Of a DNA stretch of 64,000 bases, positions 7,907-16,529 are shown piece by piece. Each line of letters opens with the position of its first letter. The stretch's first letter is position 1. This DNA is from Acidimicrobiales bacterium (GTDB lineage: Bacteria; Actinomycetota; Acidimicrobiia; Acidimicrobiales; Poriferisodalaceae). The DNA lies in the NCBI GenBank assembly GCA_009843525.1, contig VYDH01000016.1, positions 142,654 through 206,653 on the forward strand. The letters run 5' to 3'. The notes beneath the pieces are model-generated. The model was not told where the DNA came from, made no database searches, and saw only the letters and a list, made by a program, of their open reading frames with translations. The translations under genes were made by a program, and so were the position numbers.

Positions 7907-8731
7907 ATGGCGAGATCAGCCGCTGCCAAAAAGGTTGCCAAAGCAGCGAGCGCCGGCGGAAGCGGCAGGAGCTTCCGCCCCCGGCGCGACATCCTGTTCC
8001 CGGCGGCGATGCTGCTCGTTGTCCTCCTGGGTGTCGTGCTGATTCTGGTGGCCCGCAACGAGCGGTCCTCGAATGCCCCGGCGGGCCCGCCGCGCCTCGG
8101 CGATCACTGGCACTCTCTCTACGCGATCTACGACTGCGACGAGTTCATCGGTGACCTGTATCCCAACGACGTCGACGACCAGTCGGGCATCCACACGCAT
8201 GGCGACGGGCTCATCCACATCCACCCGTTCCACACCGGCGTGACGGGACAGTTCGCCACCGTCGGTGCATTCATGCGCGAGATCGAGTTCGAGTTGACCG
8301 ACTCGAGGATCGAGCTGCCCGACGGGACCATCCTCGACGAGTCCGGCGAAGGTTGCGCGTCTCCTGATCCCGACAGCGACGATCCCGACATCTCCGAACC
8401 GGGAGCAGAGCTGCGGATCATGCGCTGGGAGACGTTGCAGGCAGAGAAGGCACTGGCGTTCACCGAGGATCTGCGCGATGTGCGCTTCCTGGACGACGGA
8501 CAGATCTTTGTGTTCGCATTCGTCCACCCGAGCGTGGAGAATGCGGACGTTCCGCGACCCGACGACGCATTCCTGCGGGCCTACCTCAATCTGCCGCCCG
8601 AGGATCAGCCGCTGATCGACGGCTCGACCGAAGAAGGACCGGTGCTAGACGACGGCAGCGAGACCGAGCCGGTTGAGGGCGACCTTCCTGCCACGTCGGA
8701 GCCCTCGGAGACATCTGAGCCTGCTGAGTGA
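7907..8731 (+). CDS. Single-pass membrane protein with His-rich extracytoplasmic domain
   Basis: 274 residues. A basic N-terminus (residues 1-25, Lys/Arg rich) precedes one membrane helix (about 28-50, ILFPAAMLLVVLL), so the body is probably outside. The body has paired motifs GDHWHSLY, YDCDEFIGDLYP and, ten residues on, IHTHGDGLIHIHPFH: at least seven histidines in a short span, suggesting metal binding. Two cysteines (CDEF and EGC) could pair. The last ~50 residues are Asp/Glu/Ser/Thr-rich and probably disordered. I recognise it as a conserved actinobacterial type but not with a known function. It lies between ugd and the NDP-mannose pyrophosphorylase, with a GTGA overlap to the latter. Confidence 0.75.
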   Translation: MARSAAAKKVAKAASAGGSGRSFRPRRDILFPAAMLLVVLLGVVLILVARNERSSNAPAGPPRLGDHWHSLYAIYDCDEFIGDLYPNDVDDQSGIHTHGDGLIHIHPFHTGVTGQFATVGAFMREIEFELTDSRIELPDGTILDESGEGCASPDPDSDDPDISEPGAELRIMRWETLQAEKALAFTEDLRDVRFLDDGQIFVFAFVHPSVENADVPRPDDAFLRAYLNLPPEDQPLIDGSTEEGPVLDDGSETEPVEGDLPATSEPSETSEPAE

Positions 8732-9774
8732 AGGCGATCCTGCTGCTGGGCGGCTTCGGCACCCGGCTGCGCCCGCTGACCAACGACACCCCCAAGCAGA
8801 TGCTGCCGGTGTGCGGGCGGCCGATGATCGAATGGGTTTGCGAGCACCTGCACATCCACGGGATCGATGACATCGTGCTCTCGTTGGGCTACCGGGCCGA
8901 GGCGTTCACTGTTGCCTACCCACGCGGTCGCATCGGACAGCTCGCCTATCAGGTGGCAGTTGAGCCCGACCCGCGCGGCACCGCGGGAGCCGTGCGGTTT
9001 GCCGCGGAAGCCAGCGGCATCACGGACACCTTCCTGGTGCTCAATGGCGATGTGCTGACCGATCTCGACGTGGACGCACTTGCGAGCCTCCATGCCAGCT
9101 CGGGAGCGGAAGCCACCATTGCGCTGCAGCCGGTCGCAGATCCCTCGCCATACGGCCTCGTGGCGGCAGATCCGTCGGGCCGGGTGCTGTCGTTCTCGGA
9201 GAAGCCGGATCCGGGTTCGGCCCCTGCAACGCTGCCGCGAGGCGGCGATCGGCCCACGATCAGCGCCGGTACCTACGTGCTGACCTCGGCGGTGCTCGAT
9301 CGCATTGCGCCCGACCGGCCTGTCTCCATCGAACGGGAGATCTTCCCTCAGATCGTCGCGGACGGGGCGCTGGCAGCGCTGGTCGCCGACTCGTACTGGC
9401 TCGACACGGGCACGCCGCAGCAATACCTCGCTGCCAACTTGGACGTTCTCGCGGGCCGGCGCCCCGGTGCCGAAGTAGTGGACGCCGGGGTGCCAGTCGG
9501 CATTCATCCCGATGCGCAGATACGCACGTCAGTCATCGGCAGCGGGTGCGAGGTCGGACCGGGCGCTGTCGTGCAGCGGTCAGTGGTGGGGGACGGCTGC
9601 CGCCTCGCCGCCGGCGCCATCGTGATCGATTCGGTGCTCGGCGCGGGCGCTGTCGTGGGAGCCGGGGCAACACTCTGCGATTGCTCCGTGATCGGCAGCG
9701 GCGAGCGGGTCGCCCCGGGCGCCGTGCTGCGCGCACAGCGCCAACCGTCGCCGGAGCTGGTGTCTGACAGTTAA
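8728..9774 (+). CDS. manC: NDP-sugar pyrophosphorylase, probable mannose-1-phosphate guanylyltransferase
   Basis: 348 residues. The N-terminal nucleotidyltransferase domain has the activation loop GGFGTRLRPLT, the PKQMLPV lysine, LNGDVLTD (metal-binding Asp) and FSEKP. The C-terminal ~100 residues form a left-handed beta-helix (hexapeptide repeats with V/I-G-x-G). It makes an NDP-sugar and PPi from sugar-1-phosphate and NTP. GDP-mannose is preferred because gmd, manB and a phosphomannose isomerase are nearby and mycobacterial manC lies beside fbiA/fbiB. Glucose-1-phosphate thymidylyl- or uridylyltransferase cannot be excluded. GTG start overlaps the previous stop; its stop overlaps that of cofE at the palindrome GTTAAC. 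Confidence 0.82.
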   Translation: MKAILLLGGFGTRLRPLTNDTPKQMLPVCGRPMIEWVCEHLHIHGIDDIVLSLGYRAEAFTVAYPRGRIGQLAYQVAVEPDPRGTAGAVRFAAEASGITDTFLVLNGDVLTDLDVDALASLHASSGAEATIALQPVADPSPYGLVAADPSGRVLSFSEKPDPGSAPATLPRGGDRPTISAGTYVLTSAVLDRIAPDRPVSIEREIFPQIVADGALAALVADSYWLDTGTPQQYLAANLDVLAGRRPGAEVVDAGVPVGIHPDAQIRTSVIGSGCEVGPGAVVQRSVVGDGCRLAAGAIVIDSVLGAGAVVGAGATLCDCSVIGSGERVAPGAVLRAQRQPSPELVSDS

Positions 9775-10481
9775 CGGAACAGGTCCTCGGCGGGATCCCT
9801 GATGATCTCTGAGCGCACCGAGGCACGCCGCAGCCAACTCGGGTCGACCCCGCGCACGATCGCAACCGGTACGCCCCGCGCCTTGCCGCACACCAAGTCG
9901 GCAGCGGAGGCGATCTCATCGGCCACGCACACTTCGGTGACCATCAGCTCTCGCCCCAGCGCATCTGCAGTGCCCTTCAGGTCGACGACGGCGGCGATGC
10001 CCGCGCAGCCGATGGCCACATCGGTGACGCCGCGCCGCCACGGGCGCCCGAATGTGTCGGAGATGATCACCCCGACGGCGCGGCCCGACAGCGCCCGTAT
10101 GCGATCTCGGATCTTGTTGGCGGAGCGGTCGCTGTCGTCGGGCAGCAGCGCGGCGTAACCCCGTTCGACGTTGGACAGATCGATTCCTGCGTTTGCGCAG
10201 ATGAATCCGTGCTTGGTCTCGCTGATGATGAGGTCGCCGCGCCGGCGCAGGATGCGGACTGACTCACGCTCGACGAGGGGCTTGTGCGACAGCGGATCGT
10301 TGGGGTCGATCTGCTCCATGGCGCCCTCAGCCTTGGAAACGATCTTCTGCGTCACGACGAGTACATCGCCGTCCTGCAGGCCGGCAGGTGACGCTTCGCA
10401 GGCGCTGGCGATGACGGCTCCGAGATCGGCACCGAGCGTGATCTCACCGATGCCTTCGAGCGGATGCAATTCGATGGTCAT
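9771..10481 (-). CDS. cofE: Coenzyme F420-0:L-glutamate ligase (single-domain)
   Basis: 236 residues. Adds gamma-linked glutamates to F420-0 using GTP, completing the tail of coenzyme F420. Motifs: DGDVLVVTQKIVSKAEG near residue 38, ANAGIDLSN, PDDSDRSA and ISDTFGRPWR, with VTDVAIG, typical of the CofE/FbiB ligase domain. Length equals the stand-alone archaeal CofE. The C-terminal FMN-reductase domain of mycobacterial FbiB is missing, so the dehydro-F420-0 reductase must be elsewhere if that route is used. It overlaps cofD by four bases (ATGA) and is translationally coupled to it. Confidence 0.93.
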   Translation of the reverse strand: MTIELHPLEGIGEITLGADLGAVIASACEASPAGLQDGDVLVVTQKIVSKAEGAMEQIDPNDPLSHKPLVERESVRILRRRGDLIISETKHGFICANAGIDLSNVERGYAALLPDDSDRSANKIRDRIRALSGRAVGVIISDTFGRPWRRGVTDVAIGCAGIAAVVDLKGTADALGRELMVTEVCVADEIASAADLVCGKARGVPVAIVRGVDPSWLRRASVRSEIIRDPAEDLFR

Positions 10482-11449
10482 GTGCTCATTCTTGCGCCGA
10501 CGCCTTCCAACGTCGCTCGGGCCAGCCCGGCCGCGCGGTCCGGGTCGGCCATGATCGTGTCGGTCACCACCGGTGTCATCCCCGCCTGGGCCACGGCGGG
10601 AGCGAGTTCGGCGTCGGCGTGATCGATCACCAACGTGCCTGCGAACTCGGCGTAGAGCCGTGCCACGCCGACGACGCTGGGCTCGTGGCCCATCTCGCGC
10701 ATCATGGCTCCGGCCGGCCCCTTGATCGATGCGCCGCCCACGATGGGTGACACGGCGACGACACTGCCTCGTCGGCCGCGCAGCGTCTCGCGCACCTGGG
10801 GAACATCGATGACGGGGCCGATCGAGACAAACGGATTCGACGGCGCGACCACCACCGTGCCGGCGCTGCTCAGCGCATCCAGCACGCCCGGTGCCGGCTT
10901 GGCCCCCTCGATGCCTGCGAAGCGAACCGACCGCACGGCGATGCCGTGCCGGTGAGCCACGAAATACTCCTGGAAGTCGATCTCGGTTGCTCCGTCGGGC
11001 TCAGCCGGCGTGATGCGGGTGGCGATGGGATCGTCGCTGACCGGCAGCAGCGTCAGCTCGAGCCCGAAGCTGGCAGCAATCTCGCCGGTCACCTGCGACA
11101 GGGATGCACCGTCGCTGCGTCGCTGCGTGCGGAACAGGTGCAGCGCAAGATCTAGGTCGCCGAGCTTGAACCAGTCCTGGCCGCCGAGGCGTCCCAGCTC
11201 GGTGAGCACGCGCCATGTCTCGCCGGCCCGGCCCCAGCCGGTCTCGGGGTTGATCTGGCCAGCGAGCGTGTAGGTGACTGTGTCGAGATCGGGGCTGATG
11301 TCAAGGCCGTGCAGCGTGAAGTCGTCGCCGACGTTCACGATCGCAGTGACATCCGTGGGCCGGCAAACGCGCAGCAGCCCGCTGAGGAACCGGGCGGCGC
11401 CGACGCCGCCGGCCAGCACGGCGACGGATCGAGAGTTCGAGGCGATCAT
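10478..11449 (-). CDS. cofD: 2-phospho-L-lactate (or phosphoenolpyruvyl) transferase of F420 synthesis
   Basis: 323 residues. Transfers the phospho-lactyl/enolpyruvyl group from a guanosine-diphosphate donor to Fo, giving F420-0 or its dehydro form. The N-terminus has AGGVGAARFLSGL, followed by NVGDDFTLHGLDISPDLDT, GDLDLALHLFRT and later SNPFVSIGPV, all CofD/FbiA hallmarks. The ATG at 11449 is chosen because it overlaps the stop of the upstream gene (ATGA) and begins just before the glycine-rich motif; further upstream in-frame sequence is the neighbour's coding region. cofD and cofE form a pair at the end of a three-gene minus-strand unit. Confidence 0.93.
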   Translation of the reverse strand: MIASNSRSVAVLAGGVGAARFLSGLLRVCRPTDVTAIVNVGDDFTLHGLDISPDLDTVTYTLAGQINPETGWGRAGETWRVLTELGRLGGQDWFKLGDLDLALHLFRTQRRSDGASLSQVTGEIAASFGLELTLLPVSDDPIATRITPAEPDGATEIDFQEYFVAHRHGIAVRSVRFAGIEGAKPAPGVLDALSSAGTVVVAPSNPFVSIGPVIDVPQVRETLRGRRGSVVAVSPIVGGASIKGPAGAMMREMGHEPSVVGVARLYAEFAGTLVIDHADAELAPAVAQAGMTPVVTDTIMADPDRAAGLARATLEGVGARMST

Positions 11450-13065
11450 GCCGAGGTCGGTTCGGGTGGGCAGTCTGGTGCAGCTGTGTTGGCCTGCTGG
11501 CCGGCGGCCAGCGACACAGCGGTGGCACGCAGGCTGCGGCTCGTGCCGCCCGGAGCCGACGGTGCAGCGACACCCACCGCATCCGACGGCGTCGCGTAGC
11601 TGCTCGGGCTCCACACCTCGTAGCCACTGCCGTCAGCGCGTACCTGCACCTCATAGAGGGCAGTGTTCTGGAGGCCCGAGATGGTCGCGGGCGAGCTGAC
11701 ATCGCGCATCGTGATCCACTGCCCCCCGACGGGCCGGTACCTGATCCGGTAGCCAGACGGGCCGCTGCTGCCGACTGCGGCCGGGGCCCCCCAGCGGACT
11801 TCGAGGGCACCGTTGAGCGGCTGCACTGTCACGTCACGCGGCGCTCCGGATGCGTCCGCGCGGGGATCGCACTCGCGGTCCAGGCCTCTCAGCGCGTCGG
11901 TTGCCGCCGCCGCGGCGGAATCGGTCACCGCCGCGGGCCCGCCGAAGATGGTGAGCTGCACGGTGCCCGCATCGGGAACCGGGCCGGCCAGGAATCTGCG
12001 AGTCGCATCGGGCAAAGCGGGTTCGGACAGCAGCAGCGGCGCCCGACGCAGGCCCAGCAATGCGCCGCCGACCAGCGCGTCCGGGAACTTCCGGCCGTCT
12101 GCGAGACCGAACTCGTCCGACTCGAAGCAGCGATCGGCGAGCGCTTCGGCGATCTCAGCAGCCGTCTCGAATCGGTCTTGCCCCCACAGGCGCTGGATCC
12201 TGATGCCAAGAGCAGAAAGCTCAGCCTCGACCGAGTCCGCGATCGCCGCCGGTCCGCCCGCGATCAGCACCTGTTCGATGGTGTAGTCGGTGAGAAAGTC
12301 CTCGACAGTCGCGGGCAGCCTGTCAGGTGAGGTGAGCAGCACCGGGTGCGGGCCCGCGAAGGCGAGCGGCGACAGCGCCAGCGCGTCGGCGAACTTTTCC
12401 CCGGTCGCCAGCAGCGCGGTGCGGCGACCGTCGCCGCAGAAGCTGCCGATCTGGCTGGCGCCGATTTCGCGGGCGATGTTGACCACAGTCCGGTAGCGGT
12501 CGGATCCCTCCAGCCGCTGCGGCCTGCTGCCAGTCAGGCCGGCCAGCACACCTTCGACCTCAACGGAGACAGCGTCGGTGTCGCCGGAGATGATGATGTC
12601 GCTTACTCGGTGCCGTACGATGAATCTGCGGGTGGTGGGATGCAGCTCATCGGGTGGAGACAGCAGGATCGGCGCGTTGCGCACGCGCGCCAGCGGGGTG
12701 GCCGCCAGCGCGTCAGCGAATGACTCTCCTGAAGCCACGATGGCTGTGTTGATCGGACCGGCGACAGATGCGTACTCCTCCGCAATCTCCGCTGCGGTCT
12801 CGTAGCGGTCGTTGCCCCACAGCCGGTCTGACTCGACACGCGACGCGGCACCCGCTAGGTCTCCGATTCCGACCACAGCAGTACCGGCCAGCAGTGCCGC
12901 CGCCAGCGCCCGCAGCGGGCTTACCCAGTCCTTGAGGATGCTCAGGTTGGTGCACCTGCTTGTCGCTGCACCTTTTGTTTCCCGCTCTTGTTCGCTGCGC
13001 TCACGGGCCGCTCGGGCCACGGCTTCGCCATTCGGCTCAGCCTCAGAACGCGGGCGACGTGCCAT
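11446..13065 (-). CDS. Secreted protein: three cell-wall-binding repeats plus fibronectin III domain
   Basis: 539 residues. A charged N-terminus of ~45 residues precedes a hydrophobic segment ending in GDLAGAAS, a likely signal peptide with an unusually long n-region. Three repeats of the putative cell-wall-binding type 2 family follow, each opening with LWGNDRYETA, LEGSDRYRTV or LWGQDRFETA and containing a FADAL/FPDAL and PILLS-like core. Residues ~435-525 form a fibronectin type III domain (GYRIRYRPV, YEVQVRA). The protein probably sits on the wall. TACGGT seven bases upstream supports the ATG at 13065. Its coupling to cofD by a four-base overlap is odd for a surface protein. Confidence 0.82.
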   Translation of the reverse strand: MARRPRSEAEPNGEAVARAARERSEQERETKGAATSRCTNLSILKDWVSPLRALAAALLAGTAVVGIGDLAGAASRVESDRLWGNDRYETAAEIAEEYASVAGPINTAIVASGESFADALAATPLARVRNAPILLSPPDELHPTTRRFIVRHRVSDIIISGDTDAVSVEVEGVLAGLTGSRPQRLEGSDRYRTVVNIAREIGASQIGSFCGDGRRTALLATGEKFADALALSPLAFAGPHPVLLTSPDRLPATVEDFLTDYTIEQVLIAGGPAAIADSVEAELSALGIRIQRLWGQDRFETAAEIAEALADRCFESDEFGLADGRKFPDALVGGALLGLRRAPLLLSEPALPDATRRFLAGPVPDAGTVQLTIFGGPAAVTDSAAAAATDALRGLDRECDPRADASGAPRDVTVQPLNGALEVRWGAPAAVGSSGPSGYRIRYRPVGGQWITMRDVSSPATISGLQNTALYEVQVRADGSGYEVWSPSSYATPSDAVGVAAPSAPGGTSRSLRATAVSLAAGQQANTAAPDCPPEPTSA

Positions 13066-13072
13066 TCGCGGC

Positions 13073-13078
13073 ACCGTA
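13073..13078 (-). promoter_or_regulatory. -10-like TACGGT before the cell-wall-binding gene
   Basis: On the minus strand TACGGT ends 7 bases before the ATG at 13065, giving a leaderless geometry. This decides between several possible upstream starts for the gene. Confidence 0.45.
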
Positions 13079-13213
13079 CCGGAACCCTTCGGCAACGCGG
13101 GTGAGGGCTGCCAGAGGCTGAGCCCGGCGCTGACTTCACAGCATCGGCGGTGACCCGTACCCTGATCTCCGGTCCACACGTCCGCCCTGCACTCGGAGAA
13201 CCGGAGCTGACCC

Positions 13214-14194
<981 letters not shown>

Positions 14195-14322
14195 CGACTT
14201 CGATGCGGGCACCTCGCCTTGCGGGCGGTGAAGTGCGCCGTCGCGGACGAGTCCTGAACGGCGCGATATCCGACCGGTACCGCCCACAGGCCGGTACCAC
14301 TACAGGAGTGCGGGAACTCCCG

Positions 14323-16503
14323 ATGCTGCGGCGCGCAGCAGCACACCTGCGTCAGCTCGCCCGCGCGGCCATGGCGTGCCTCGTCGCTGCCTCATCTCTG
14401 GCGACTGGGTCGTTGGCGTTCGCCGCACTGCCGGCGGCGGCGCAGAGCAGTCCGCAGCTGGCGCCCGACGAGATCAGCGTGCACGGACGTGGCTGGGGTC
14501 ACGGCAACGGCATGAGCCAGTGGGGCGCCCTCGGATACGCAACCAAGCACCGCTGGAGCGGCGAGCAGATCATCTCGCACTATTACGGATCGACTTCGCA
14601 CGGGCCGACATCTGTCTCAGACGTGGCGGACTTCGACGTCTGGGTTCACTTGACCCGCAATGACCGCCGCGACCTGCTGCTGACTTCCGGTGCCGGCTTC
14701 ACTGTTGCCGGACGGTCGTTCGACGCAGGCGCCGTTGCGCGCATCGGCGTCAGCAATGGCACCTTCTGGGTCCGCTCAACGAGCGGATGCGCTCAACAGG
14801 GAAGCTTGGTCGACGGAGCCTTGGCACCGTCAAGCCGCCGCGGCGATCGGTATATCGAGGCGCGCCCGAGCGGCGACGACTACTCGGCTGACCACGCCTC
14901 CGCGATGCTGACGGTGATCTACTGCGACGCGACAAACCCCGATGTCGAATCGATGCGCGTCGCCTACCGCGGGTCGGTGGGCATCGTCGATCAAGGCAAC
15001 CCGTTTACCTTCAACCGGCTGCCGGTCGAGCAGTACCTGCGAAGCGTTGTGCCGCACGAGAGCGTTCCCGAATGGGGTTCCGCCGACGGCGGGTTAGGCA
15101 TCGCTGCACTGGAAGCTCAGGCCATTGCAGCGCGGTCATACGCACTGGCGCTCGCTGCGCTGCGTGAGCCACGCGGACGATTCACCGACACCTGCGACAC
15201 CACGGCTTGTCAGGTGTACGCAGGTGCTGTGCGCAATGGCGCGCCGCTCGATCACGGCACTCGCTACATCCATTCCAACACTGCCATCGTCAACACAGCC
15301 GGTCGGGTCGTTCGGCAAGCCGACGGTGCCATCGCCCTCACCGAGTTTCACGCATCGAGCGGGGGATGGACTGCTGGCTTGGACGAAGGATCGCACTTCG
15401 GCGCCGTCGAGGACCTCGGCGATGCGGACGACGTCAACAGGCACCATGCCTGGGAACGACGCCTTCGCCGTGCCGATATCGAGGCGGCTTTTCCCCAGAT
15501 CGGCAAGCTGGTGTGCATCGAGGTGACGAAGCGCAACGGGAATGGCCTGTGGGGTGGGAGGACCCGTGGGGTGAGGCTCGTCGGCACGAAGGGGGTCTGG
15601 GAGGACAGCTGGATCAGGTGGTCACGTGACTCATTCCGCAAGGCGTTCTCACTGCGATCCGACTGGTACCGCTTCCCGCAATTTGACCAATCGGGGCCGT
15701 GTCCCACCGGACCAGTGCCAGAAGCCGACACAGTTGGGCCGACCCCAGTCGAGACCGGACCCGGTCTGTGGCTGCTGAAGTCGGATGGGACCGTGCTGGC
15801 GGACGGTGCAGCGCGGCATTTCGGCGACGGGAAGCGCTCCTCGATGGCGACGCGTTTCGTGGACATAGCTGCCCTGCCGTCGGGACGCGGCTACTGGCTC
15901 GTCACCGCAGGGGGAACGGTGCAGGAACGCGGCGACGCAGTCGATCACGGCGATGCCACAGCGGTGGAGGCACACAGCAGCGTCGTCGCGGCAACGGCGC
16001 ATCCCGGCGGTCGCGGCTATTGGCTCGCGACGCGGGACGGTGCGGTATTCGCCTTCGGTGCAGCAGGGCACTGGGGCGGTGTGGCACACCTTGACCTAGA
16101 CGTGTCCGTTGTTGACATCGAAGCAAGTCCGACCGGCAACGGCTACTGGCTCGCCCTGGCCGATGGGCGCGTGGTGGCATTCGGCGACGCACACGACGCT
16201 GGATGCCTCTCGACCCTGAGCGGTGGTCGGGCCGCAGTGGGCCTCGTCACCCATCCCGACGGGCAGGGCTATTGGATCGCGGGTGCCGATACGGCGGTCT
16301 ACGCAGTCGGCTCTGCCCAACCGCTGGGTTCGCGTGCAGGATTGGCCAACCGTCTCGAGATGGTGGCGATTGCGTCGACGGCCGACGGGAACGGCTACTG
16401 GCTGATTTGGAGCGATGGCACCAGCTTCAATCGCGGCGACGCGCCGGACTACCCGACCTCCCGCGCAGGCCCGGGCGTCGTCGCGGCCGAATCGGTGCGG
16501 TAA
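14323..16503 (+). CDS. SpoIID/LytB-domain protein with C-terminal GYW repeats
   Basis: 726 residues. A signal peptide (first ~40 residues, AMACLVAASSLATG then AAAQS) leads to GWGHGNGMSQWGA, the SpoIID hallmark, and the core VEQYLRSVVPHE, EAQAIAARSYAL and AFHAS-like segments. SpoIID proteins trim or activate trimming of peptidoglycan glycan strands. From residue ~480, six imperfect repeats of ~45 residues each carry G(Y/L)W(L/I) followed by DG-x-V and FG-D-A, resembling a beta-propeller. ATG 14323 is preferred because it begins the signal peptide; GTG at 14308 is possible. Between gmd and a GT2 protein, it fits envelope assembly. Confidence 0.85.
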   Translation: MLRRAAAHLRQLARAAMACLVAASSLATGSLAFAALPAAAQSSPQLAPDEISVHGRGWGHGNGMSQWGALGYATKHRWSGEQIISHYYGSTSHGPTSVSDVADFDVWVHLTRNDRRDLLLTSGAGFTVAGRSFDAGAVARIGVSNGTFWVRSTSGCAQQGSLVDGALAPSSRRGDRYIEARPSGDDYSADHASAMLTVIYCDATNPDVESMRVAYRGSVGIVDQGNPFTFNRLPVEQYLRSVVPHESVPEWGSADGGLGIAALEAQAIAARSYALALAALREPRGRFTDTCDTTACQVYAGAVRNGAPLDHGTRYIHSNTAIVNTAGRVVRQADGAIALTEFHASSGGWTAGLDEGSHFGAVEDLGDADDVNRHHAWERRLRRADIEAAFPQIGKLVCIEVTKRNGNGLWGGRTRGVRLVGTKGVWEDSWIRWSRDSFRKAFSLRSDWYRFPQFDQSGPCPTGPVPEADTVGPTPVETGPGLWLLKSDGTVLADGAARHFGDGKRSSMATRFVDIAALPSGRGYWLVTAGGTVQERGDAVDHGDATAVEAHSSVVAATAHPGGRGYWLATRDGAVFAFGAAGHWGGVAHLDLDVSVVDIEASPTGNGYWLALADGRVVAFGDAHDAGCLSTLSGGRAAVGLVTHPDGQGYWIAGADTAVYAVGSAQPLGSRAGLANRLEMVAIASTADGNGYWLIWSDGTSFNRGDAPDYPTSRAGPGVVAAESVR

Positions 16504-16529
16504 GCAATCGTGAGAGCAGTGAGCCGGAC

